Shown: positions 1-6,470 of the stretch, one piece after another | How positions within the stretch are numbered: position 1 is the stretch's first letter | How the letters are laid out: each line of letters begins with the position of its first letter | Made by a program: the position numbers and the translations under genes | Source of the DNA: JBBRUG01 sp038247995 | GTDB lineage: Bacteria > Chloroflexota > Chloroflexia > Chloroflexales > Chloroflexaceae | DNA: 24,247 bases | Assembly: GCA_038247995.1 (NCBI GenBank) | Contig: JBBRUG010000045.1 | Span: 1-24,247, forward strand | Direction: 5' to 3' | The notes under the pieces: generated by a model | What the model was told of the DNA's origin: nothing | What the model saw: only the letters and a program-made list of their open reading frames with translations | The model's database searches: none

Positions 1-758
1 CGGTGCACAATATTGCGGTGCCGGTGGTCGATCTGCCGCTCGGCGCCACCGAAGATCGGGTATGTGGTACGCTCGATATTGAGCGCGCACTGACCCAGGG
101 CGTGCAAGCATTTGCGCCCGGCTTGCTTGCCCGCGCCAATCGCGGCTTCCTGTATATCGATGAAGTGAACCTGCTTGAGGATCATCTTGTCGATGTGCTG
201 CTCGACGTCGCTGCCAGCGGCATGAATGTTGTCGAGCGCGAAGGCGTCAGTGTGCGCCACCCGGCCCGTTTTGTGCTCGTTGGCTCCGGCAACCCTGAAG
301 AGGGTGATCTGCGCCCGCAGTTGCTCGATCGCTTTGGCTTGCACGCACGGATCACCACGATTACTAATGTGGCCGAGCGGGTCGAGATCGTCAAGCGTCG
401 CCGCGCCTACGACGCCGATCCATTCGCCTTCGCTGAGGCATGGGCCAAAGAAACCGCGAAGCTTCAGCGGCGGATCAAGCAGGCCCAGAAGCGCTTGCCT
501 GAGGTGGATCTGCCCGATCCGGTGCTCTACAAGATCGCTGAACTATGCGTGAAACTGGGCATCGACGGCCATCGCGGCGAACTAACCCTCAGCCGTACCG
601 CTACGGCGCTGGCCGCGTTAGAGGGCCACCCCGAAGTACGCAGCGAAGACGTTGCCCGGATTGCCGCGCTTTCGCTGCGCCACCGCCTGCGCAAAGATCC
701 GCTCGAAACCCAGGACGATGCGGTGAAGATCGAACGCGCCGTCGCCGAAATACTGTAA
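1..758 (+). CDS. bchI: Magnesium chelatase ATPase subunit I, 3' part (5' end outside window)
   Basis: BchI is the AAA+ motor of magnesium chelatase, which inserts Mg2+ into protoporphyrin IX at the start of the bacteriochlorophyll branch, working with BchD and BchH. The frame is open from the window edge, so the GTG at 3 is probably an internal codon. The N-terminal Walker A region is missing and lies to the left. What remains is diagnostic: a DLPLGATEDR segment, an intact Walker B (GFLYIDEVNLL), a sensor-1 strand (VGSGNPEEGDLR), an arginine-finger region (LLDRFG), and the helical C-terminal lid ending in HRLRKDPLE. The stop TAA is at 756-758 and bchD follows after about 80 bp in the same direction, so the two are probably co-transcribed. 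Identity as BchI rather than ChlI rests on the organism type; the family assignment itself is secure. Confidence 0.95.
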   Translation, partial: VHNIAVPVVDLPLGATEDRVCGTLDIERALTQGVQAFAPGLLARANRGFLYIDEVNLLEDHLVDVLLDVAASGMNVVEREGVSVRHPARFVLVGSGNPEEGDLRPQLLDRFGLHARITTITNVAERVEIVKRRRAYDADPFAFAEAWAKETAKLQRRIKQAQKRLPEVDLPDPVLYKIAELCVKLGIDGHRGELTLSRTATALAALEGHPEVRSEDVARIAALSLRHRLRKDPLETQDDAVKIERAVAEIL

Positions 759-837
759 TTCCGTTGCGGCGGTGCAGGCTTCAGCCTCACCGCCGGCCTT
801 CATTCAGCGTTGCACGCTTCAGGGTGCAACCAATGCT

Positions 838-2793
838 ATGCACACGACTCTCCCCTTCTCCGCGCTCGTCGGCATGGATACAGCCCGCCAGGCGTTGCTG
901 TTGCTTGCGGTTGATCCCGGTCTCGGCGGTGCAGTGATTGCCGCCGGCGTCGGGACGGGCAAGAGTTCGTTGGCGCGTGCCTTTGCCCGCGTCTTCGCCC
1001 AGGTCGACCAGTTGCGTGGCACAACTCCGGCGCCCTTCGTTGAACTGCCTGTTGGCGTCACCGAAGATCGTTTGCTCGGCGGCCTCGATCTGGAGTCGAC
1101 GTTGGCGCGTGGTGAACGGGTGCATCGGAGCGGCTTGCTTGCGCGCGCCCACACCGGCCTGCTCTACGCCGATGGTGTGAATCTGCTCGACGACAGTATG
1201 ATTAACCACCTGCTCGCCGCCCTCGATAGCGGCGTTGTGCGCGTCGAACGCGAGGGGATCAGCATCGTTGAGGCCGCGCGGTTTGCCTTGCTCGCCACCT
1301 ATGATCCCGCCGAAGGGCCGCCGCGCCGCCACCTGATCGATCGCGTGGGCATGATTGTGGCGCCGGTCAATCAGGCGCCCGCCGCGGCGCGGGCCGAGGT
1401 GGTGCGGCGTAACCTGGCTGGATCGACACCAGACTCCGACTGGGCGGACGAGGACGATCTGCTCGCGGCGGCGATTATTGTGGCCCGTGAGGCATTACCA
1501 ACGATCACGATCAGCGATGTGCAGGTCACGCAACTGGCCGAAGCGGCATTGGCGCTGGGCGTCGAGGGCCACCGCGCCGATATCTTCGCCGTACGTGCGG
1601 CCCTGGCCGCCGCTGCGTTGGCCGGGCGTGAAGCTGTCGCCGACGAAGATCTGGAGCGCGCAATTCGGTTGGTGATGTTGCCCCGCGCTACACGCTCGCC
1701 TCAGTTCGAGGAAGAAGCGCAACCCCAACCGCAGCCTCAGGCGCCTGAGCCGGAACCGGAAGCCCCGCCGCCGAGCAACGCTGAGCGCCCTGACGATCCC
1801 GACGAAGAAGAACAGCCGCCGGCTCCTCCTGACGATTTGACTGTCGAAGATCTTGTGTTGTCTGCGCTTGATGCCGAAGTGGCACCCGATATTTTGGAGA
1901 CGCCCTTCACCATTCGCCGAAGTGGACGATCCGGCTCGCGGGGCAGCACTTCCGGTGTGCGTGGTCGCCACATCCGCTCCGTTCCGGGCACTCCCGCCCA
2001 AGGTCGCCTCGACGTAATCGCGACGCTGCGGGCTGCAGCGCCATGGCAGGCTATGCGCAACGAAGAGGCGCAACAAAAGTTGAACCAGGGGACAGGGGGA
2101 CAGGGGGCGGCGAACAACGCCGCTCTTCATCCTTCATCCCTCATCCCTCATCCTTCACGCGTGCGCCTGCGCGTCGACGATCTGCAGATCAAAAAGTATC
2201 GCAGCAAGGCCGGGACGCTCTTCTGCTTCGTGGTTGATGCCAGCGGCTCGATGGCCTTGCATCGCATGCGCCAGGCCAAGGGCGCCGTGAATGCGCTGCT
2301 TCAGCAAGCCTATGTTCACCGTGATCAGGTGGCGCTGCTCGCGTTTCGTGGTGAGCGCGCCGACCTCTTGCTGCCGCCGTCGCAGAGCGTTGAACTGGCC
2401 AAACGCGCCCTCGATGTGTTGCCGACCGGCGGCGGTACACCCCTCGCCGCAGCGCTGCTCGCGGCCTATCAGATTGCCGAGCAGGCCCGTTCACGCGGCA
2501 TTCATCGCACCACGTTGGTGCTGATCACCGATGGCCGCCCGAATGTGCCGCTGGCTCCCGACCCTGCGCACAGCAAAGCCGAGCGGTTGGAACAGGCACG
2601 CCAGGAAGTGCAGACGCTCAGCGCCCGCCTGCACGCCGCCGGGATCGGCGCAGTGGTGATTGATACGCAGCGCAGCTATGTGAGCCGGGGCGAAGCACAA
2701 CAACTGGCGGCATGGCTTGGCGGGCGCTATGTCTACCTGCCGCAGGGCCGCGCCGACCAAATCGCGCAGGCCGTGGTTGAGGCTAGTACATGA
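838..2793 (+). CDS. bchD: Magnesium chelatase subunit D (AAA-like plus VWA domain)
   Basis: BchD is the non-motor platform subunit of magnesium chelatase. From the ATG at 838 it is 651 residues; an in-frame GTG at 772 would add 22 residues that do not look like the family, and an AGGG lies about 12 bp before 838. An AAA-like domain (about 1-290) retains Walker A (GVGTGKS, 37-43). Its Walker B reads LLYADGVNLL, so the catalytic Glu seen in the neighbouring BchI is Gly, and sensor 1 is changed from GNPEEG to YDPAEG. This fits the known inactivity of the D-subunit ATPase. A Pro/Glu/Asp-rich linker follows (about 289-345), then a basic Gly/Arg/Ser stretch. The C-terminal integrin-I/VWA domain has the MIDAS motif DASGS (467-471) and LITDGRPN. 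The stretch just before the VWA domain is encoded by short tandem repeats (2087-2160). Confidence 0.95.
   Translation: MHTTLPFSALVGMDTARQALLLLAVDPGLGGAVIAAGVGTGKSSLARAFARVFAQVDQLRGTTPAPFVELPVGVTEDRLLGGLDLESTLARGERVHRSGLLARAHTGLLYADGVNLLDDSMINHLLAALDSGVVRVEREGISIVEAARFALLATYDPAEGPPRRHLIDRVGMIVAPVNQAPAAARAEVVRRNLAGSTPDSDWADEDDLLAAAIIVAREALPTITISDVQVTQLAEAALALGVEGHRADIFAVRAALAAAALAGREAVADEDLERAIRLVMLPRATRSPQFEEEAQPQPQPQAPEPEPEAPPPSNAERPDDPDEEEQPPAPPDDLTVEDLVLSALDAEVAPDILETPFTIRRSGRSGSRGSTSGVRGRHIRSVPGTPAQGRLDVIATLRAAAPWQAMRNEEAQQKLNQGTGGQGAANNAALHPSSLIPHPSRVRLRVDDLQIKKYRSKAGTLFCFVVDASGSMALHRMRQAKGAVNALLQQAYVHRDQVALLAFRGERADLLLPPSQSVELAKRALDVLPTGGGTPLAAALLAAYQIAEQARSRGIHRTTLVLITDGRPNVPLAPDPAHSKAERLEQARQEVQTLSARLHAAGIGAVVIDTQRSYVSRGEAQQLAAWLGGRYVYLPQGRADQIAQAVVEAST
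2087..2160. repeat. Short tandem repeats inside bchD coding sequence
   Basis: Two low-complexity tracts lie in frame in the linker just before the VWA domain. Positions 2087-2107 are three imperfect copies of AGGGG(G)AC, and 2126-2160 are five 7-bp units (TTCATCC, TTCATCC, CTCATCC, CTCATCC, TTCACGC). The encoded peptide (HPSSLIPHPSR) is unlike the surrounding protein. The build matches the 7-bp arrays found between genes elsewhere in the window, so this is probably a repeat tolerated in a flexible linker. Confidence 0.8.
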
Positions 2794-2837
2794 CTAAAGT
2801 CCCACAAAACTGCTCGGAAAGTCGCGCCTAAAATGGT

Positions 2838-2843
2838 TATAAT
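2838..2843 (+). promoter_or_regulatory. Candidate -10 box for the V4R-STAS unit
   Basis: A perfect TATAAT lies in a locally AT-rich patch within the 107-bp gap after bchD, 57 bp before the next start codon. No good -35 hexamer is visible 16-18 bp upstream, so activator dependence or an alternative sigma factor is possible. It suggests that the following two genes are transcribed separately from bchID. Confidence 0.5.
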
Positions 2844-2900
2844 TTAATTGAGTTAATCTGTGCGCCCGTCGGTAGTAGAGCATTTTAACAGGAGGTGCAC

Positions 2901-3467
2901 GTGTATCGATTTCAGCGCTATGCGCCGATCGACCCGGCTATTTATGCCGACCCTCACCCCGACCGCAGCGGCCCACCCCTCAGCCAGGGCTTCGTCCTCG
3001 TCCTGATCAACACTGTCGCCGCCGAGTACTGCCACCCCGACACGCTTGCCTTCCTCGATCAGGTCAACCCCACTGCCTGGTACCACGGCCAGAACTTTGA
3101 AACTATTTTGAACTATTTTGAGGCGCAAGATCCGACGCTCCCGACTGAGATCGGGAAGAACATCTACTATACGATGCGCAGTCAGTTTGCGGCGATGGGG
3201 ATCAAAACACCGACCGACGTGATCCAGACCATCCCGCCAATGTGGCAACACGTCACGCGGGGCGACAGCGGGGTATGGCGCGATACGTTGGTTGCACCCG
3301 GCAGTGCGCGCCTCGAAGTTGAACAGCCCTACAACTGCCTGTTCGAGCAGGGTGCGATCCAGGGCGCACTCGAAGCCTTCGACGCCTCGAATGTGCAGAT
3401 TGTGCATAGTCAGTGTATGCGTCAGGGTGCGCCGTATTGTGTCTTCGATATTAGTTGGAATGAATGA
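2901..3467 (+). CDS. V4R-like small-molecule-binding domain protein (putative sensor)
   Basis: The start is set at GTG 2901 because a perfect AGGAGG (2890-2895) lies 5 bp upstream; the earlier in-frame GTG at 2895 overlaps that ribosome site. The 188-residue protein has no signal peptide or membrane segment and is probably cytosolic. The C-terminus carries a Cys-x5-Gly-x3-Cys-x-Phe arrangement (QCMRQGAPYCVFDISW) like the end of V4R (4-vinyl reductase) domains, with one more Cys in the N-terminal half (EYCHP). V4R domains occur in the BchJ accessory factor and in ligand- or metal-sensing regulators. Proximity to bchID allows a BchJ-like role. However, the next gene starts 3 bp after the stop and encodes an RsbR-type STAS protein, which favours a sensory role. 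Family assignment is moderate and the ligand is unknown. Confidence 0.55.
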   Translation: MYRFQRYAPIDPAIYADPHPDRSGPPLSQGFVLVLINTVAAEYCHPDTLAFLDQVNPTAWYHGQNFETILNYFEAQDPTLPTEIGKNIYYTMRSQFAAMGIKTPTDVIQTIPPMWQHVTRGDSGVWRDTLVAPGSARLEVEQPYNCLFEQGAIQGALEAFDASNVQIVHSQCMRQGAPYCVFDISWNE

Positions 3468-3470
3468 CCC

Positions 3471-4112
3471 ATGGCTGCTGATCCGCCTGAATCCGGTGTC
3501 ATTTCTGCTGAGGATCGTGCGCTGATCCGGCGGATCGGCAGCCAGTTACGCCAGATTATTCGAGGCGTTTATAACGATGTCCAGGATGTGGATCGGCTGG
3601 ATGAGTTAGGTATTCTGGCGAATATGGCTAATCGGGTAGCCCGCGAGCTCCAGTTGAGCCGTGAGCGTGATCAACGCCAGCTAGAGGAGCTGCGCCAGGC
3701 CCATATTACCCAGCAACAGTTGCTGGAAACAATTGCGGAAGTCTCTACGCCTGCGCTCACGATCTACGACGGCGTGCTCTTGCTGCCGCTTATCGGCGCG
3801 CTCGACTCAACCCGCGCGCAGCAACTGCTTGCCACACTGCTCGAACGTACCGAGCAGACCCAGGCGCGGGTGGTCATTCTCGATATTACCGGCGCCAATA
3901 TGATCGACACCCACGTGGCCAATGCGCTGCTCAATGCGGCGCGGGCCGTCGCACTGCTTGGTGCCAAGGTGATCATCTGCGGCATTACGCCGGAAACGGC
4001 GCAAGTGGTCGTCAATCTGGGCATCGATCTCTCATCGATCATCACCTGCGGCGATCTTCAGGCCGCGCTTACGCTTGGCTTGCGGGCGAGCGGTTATCGC
4101 ATTACACGCTAA
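3471..4112 (+). CDS. RsbR-type STAS domain protein (stressosome-like)
   Basis: This 213-residue cytosolic protein has a helical N-terminal region, a charged coiled-coil-like segment (about 58-85) and a C-terminal STAS domain (about 95-210). The junction TPALTIYDGVLLLPLIGALD and the strand VILDITG are characteristic of RsbR/RsbS stressosome proteins, which pass environmental signals to the RsbT kinase. The family's first phosphorylatable Thr is kept (T140 in DITG). The second, normally in PEIAQT, is Val here (V179 in PETAQV), so phospho-control would be single-site. The start ATG lies 3 bp after the stop of the V4R-like gene, indicating translational coupling. I infer that the V4R protein supplies the sensing module usually fused to RsbR. 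No RsbT or RsbX gene is present in the window. Confidence 0.85.
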   Translation: MAADPPESGVISAEDRALIRRIGSQLRQIIRGVYNDVQDVDRLDELGILANMANRVARELQLSRERDQRQLEELRQAHITQQQLLETIAEVSTPALTIYDGVLLLPLIGALDSTRAQQLLATLLERTEQTQARVVILDITGANMIDTHVANALLNAARAVALLGAKVIICGITPETAQVVVNLGIDLSSIITCGDLQAALTLGLRASGYRITR

Positions 4113-4151
4113 TACTACACCTATCTAACAGCTCTGGAGGAGTTCTCTCGT

Positions 4152-5609
4152 ATGGATCAGAAGCTCTCGCGACGCACATTCCTCAAAACCATCGCCGTCG
4201 GCGCCGCTGTGATCGGCTTTGACCCGATTGGACGCAGTTGGGTGACAACGGCGCACGCCTCACCACCGGCGGGCACGATCCGTATTCCCGGCCTGCAAAA
4301 CGTGCTCTTCACCGATGAAGCGAGCCTGGCCGCCGCCGCCGATGACTATGGCCATATCATCAGCCGGGTGCCGCAGGCCGTGCTGAAGCCGCGCTCGAAG
4401 GCCGATATTATGCGCCTGATCCGCTTCGCTCGTAAGCACGACATTCAGGTGGCGGCGCGCGGCCAGGGCCATTCAACCTATGGTCAGGGCCAGGTTGAGT
4501 CCGGGGTAGTGATCGATATGAGTTCGCTCAATCGCATCCGTAAAATTAGGTTCGATTCGGTTGAGGTAGAGGGCGGCGTCGTCTGGCGGGCGCTATTGGA
4601 GGCGACCCTGCCGCACGGACTGACCCCGCCGGTGCTCACCGATTATATTGATCTTTCGGTTGGCGGCACCTTGGCTGTCGGCGGGATCGGCGGCGCCAGC
4701 CAGCGCTTTGGCGTGCAGGTGGACAATGTGCTTGAACTCGACGTGGTGACCGGCGCAGGTAGGATCGTGCGTTGTTCGCCGACGAGGAACAGCGATCTGT
4801 TTGAGGCGACGCTCGCCGGCCTGGGCCAGTGCGCGATCATTATTGAGGCCAAGCTACGCTTAACGCCGGCTAAAACGCGGGCGCGGGTGTTTAATTTGAT
4901 TTATAGCGATCTGGCCGCGCTCACTACCGACCAGCAGATCCTGATTGCCGACGGTCGGTTCGATTATGTTGAAGGTCAGGCATTGCTGGGTGAAGACGGC
5001 AGCCTGAGCTATTTGCTCGAAGCGGCGGCCTTCTACACGCCTCCTGCCGCACCCGACGAGGCCGCACTGCTGGCCGGTTTGAGCTTTATCCCCGGCGCGA
5101 TAACAACCGAAGACAAGACCTACTTCGACCATCTTGCGCGGCTCGACCCAACCGTCGCGTTTCTTACGGCGATCGGCGTCTGGGCGTTGCCGCACCCCTG
5201 GTTCAACGTTTTTGTGCCGGCCAGCCAGGTTCAGCAGTATATCGGCAGTGTGGTGAGTAACCTGACCCTCGCCGATACCGGCCAGGGCCCGATCTTGCTT
5301 TACCCGGTGCCGACATCGCGCTTCACGCGCCCGCTCTTCCGCACACCCGCTGAGCCGGTGGTCTTTTTGTTCAGCGTGCTGCGCACGGCGCCGAATGTGG
5401 CGGTGGCCGAGCAAATGGTGCAAGCCAATCGCGCGTTGTACGACCAACTGCGCCCGCTGGGCGGCCTGCGCTACACGATCGACTCGGTGCCCTTCAGTCC
5501 GACGGATTGGCAGGATCACTTCGGGCCGGTTTGGCCGCAGTTTGTGCAGGCCAAGCAGCGCTTCGACCCAGATAATGTGCTGACGCCGGGCCAGGGCATT
5601 TTTGGGTAG
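4152..5609 (+). CDS. Tat-exported FAD-dependent oxidase/dehydrogenase, cytokinin dehydrogenase-like
   Basis: This 485-residue flavoprotein starts at ATG 4152 behind GGAGGAG (4136-4142, 9-bp spacing). The N-terminus has a twin-arginine signal (SRRTFLK, residues 6-12), a hydrophobic core and a likely cleavage after AHA (35-37), so the folded holoenzyme should be exported. A PCMH-type FAD domain follows. The motif RGQGHSTYGQGQ contains H107, which aligns with the histidine that binds FAD covalently in cytokinin dehydrogenases (GHS motif). The far C-terminus (WQDHFGPVWPQF, then KQRFDP and LTPGQGIFG) also matches the cytokinin dehydrogenase C-terminal domain. The relationship to plant and bacterial CKX proteins is therefore better than to generic FAD oxidases. 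The true substrate is not determined and could be another amine or alcohol. It sits alone between the STAS gene and chrA. Confidence 0.8.
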   Translation: MDQKLSRRTFLKTIAVGAAVIGFDPIGRSWVTTAHASPPAGTIRIPGLQNVLFTDEASLAAAADDYGHIISRVPQAVLKPRSKADIMRLIRFARKHDIQVAARGQGHSTYGQGQVESGVVIDMSSLNRIRKIRFDSVEVEGGVVWRALLEATLPHGLTPPVLTDYIDLSVGGTLAVGGIGGASQRFGVQVDNVLELDVVTGAGRIVRCSPTRNSDLFEATLAGLGQCAIIIEAKLRLTPAKTRARVFNLIYSDLAALTTDQQILIADGRFDYVEGQALLGEDGSLSYLLEAAAFYTPPAAPDEAALLAGLSFIPGAITTEDKTYFDHLARLDPTVAFLTAIGVWALPHPWFNVFVPASQVQQYIGSVVSNLTLADTGQGPILLYPVPTSRFTRPLFRTPAEPVVFLFSVLRTAPNVAVAEQMVQANRALYDQLRPLGGLRYTIDSVPFSPTDWQDHFGPVWPQFVQAKQRFDPDNVLTPGQGIFG

Positions 5610-5635
5610 GCCGACATGCAGTGGGCGAGCCGGTT

Positions 5636-5657
5636 GGGCGACCACGTTGGGTCGCCC
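5636..5657. repeat. REP-like hairpin
   Basis: A perfect 8-bp inverted repeat (GGGCGACC, loop ACGTTG, GGTCGCCC) lies in the 83-bp gap between the flavoprotein gene and chrA. There is no T-tract after it, so it resembles a dispersed REP-type palindrome more than an intrinsic terminator. Confidence 0.6.
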
Positions 5658-5692
5658 TTACGGGATGACAGCGGGACGGCGCGCTACGCTAT

Positions 5693-6265
5693 ATGAAACA
5701 CACCTCGTTATGGACGCTCTTTGCGATCTGGCTGAACCTGGGCGCGCAGAGTTGGGGCGGCGGATCGGCTACCCTGTTGCTGATCCGCCGTGAAGTTGTG
5801 GAGCGGCGATCCTGGATGGAGGCCGACGAGTTCACCCGCGCCTGGGCGATCTGTCAGGTGGCGCCGGGGATCAACCTGCTTGGCCTGACGATCCTGATCG
5901 GGTGGAAACTACGCCGGGCCGGCGGCGCTGCGGTGGCATTATTCGGCTTGCTGTTGCCGAGCGTCACGATCACGATCTTGCTTACCGCCGGTTACGCCCT
6001 TGTGCGTAACTCGGCGGTTGTCGCCGCTGCCCTGCGCGCCGTGGTGCCGGCCACGGTCGGCTTGGGCATTTTGCTGGCCTGGCAGATGGGCGCCCCACTG
6101 ATTCAGCAGTCCCGCCGGCACGGGATTGGAGATCTGGTGGTCAGCCTCGGCATCCTGATCGGCAGCGCTGCAATGCTCGCCTTCTGGCATCCGCCGGTCA
6201 TCGTGGTGCTGATCGCGGGCGGCGCTGTGGGCGCGCTCTGGCGTATGTTGCGGGCACAGGGATAG
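5693..6265 (+). CDS. chrA: Chromate transporter family (CHR), short single-domain protein
   Basis: A 190-residue integral membrane protein with the CHR-domain signature: a glycine-rich WGGGSA near the N-terminus, a VERRSWM segment, and QVAPGINLLGLTILIGWK, followed by several hydrophobic helices. CHR proteins export chromate, or in some cases transport other anions, with the proton gradient. The length fits the short-chain CHR group, whose members usually come as adjacent pairs that work together. Here no second copy is present, and the next gene on the right is the unrelated, convergent ilvD. The canonical FGGG and PGP motifs are altered to WGGG and PGI. There is no strong ribosome site before ATG 5693; an upstream in-frame start cannot be excluded. 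Function as a chromate pump is inferred from family only. Confidence 0.8.
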   Translation: MKHTSLWTLFAIWLNLGAQSWGGGSATLLLIRREVVERRSWMEADEFTRAWAICQVAPGINLLGLTILIGWKLRRAGGAAVALFGLLLPSVTITILLTAGYALVRNSAVVAAALRAVVPATVGLGILLAWQMGAPLIQQSRRHGIGDLVVSLGILIGSAAMLAFWHPPVIVVLIAGGAVGALWRMLRAQG

Positions 6266-6307
6266 ATCCAACGCATCCATGAACGGGCGCAAGCGGGCGG
6301 ATCAAGG

Positions 6308-6370
6308 CGAAAGGTGAAAGGCAAAAGGCACAACGGGCACGGTGGCGGGCTTCAGCCCGCCACCGTGCCC
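6308..6370. repeat. Heptad repeat followed by a perfect 16-bp hairpin between convergent genes
   Basis: Positions 6308-6328 are three 7-bp units (CGAAAGG, TGAAAGG, CAAAAGG). Positions 6335-6350 and 6355-6370 form a perfect 16-bp inverted repeat around a TTCA loop (inner part GGCGGGC-TTCA-GCCCGCC). It lies between the ends of chrA (+) and ilvD (-). It may act as a bidirectional transcription barrier, though there is no T-tract on either side, so a REP-type element is equally likely. Confidence 0.75.
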
Positions 6371-6435
6371 ACTCAGGCCGTGGGCCGCGTCCTTCAGGGC
6401 GCAGCCGCATACGAACGCTTCGGCCCTACGGTGCG

Positions 6436-6470
6436 CACCCTCTCACTCCGCTCACCTGCTCACTCTCACC
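6436..6470 (-). repeat. Imperfect heptad array overlapping the ilvD stop codon
   Basis: Read on the - strand, five imperfect 7-bp units (GGTGAGA, GTGAGCA, GGTGAGC, GGAGTGA, GAGGGTG) begin within the last Trp codon of ilvD and run into the 3' flank. The ilvD stop TGA (6468-6466) lies inside the first unit, so the repeat may have set the present end of the protein. Confidence 0.6.

Noticed and set aside
3102..3121. Direct repeat AACTATTTTG in tandem inside the V4R-like gene
   Set aside because: Only two copies, and the encoded residues fit the protein; it may be chance.
4860..5645. 261-codon - strand frame opposite the flavoprotein gene
   Set aside because: Shadow of a conserved gene; no ribosome site and no recognisable domain.
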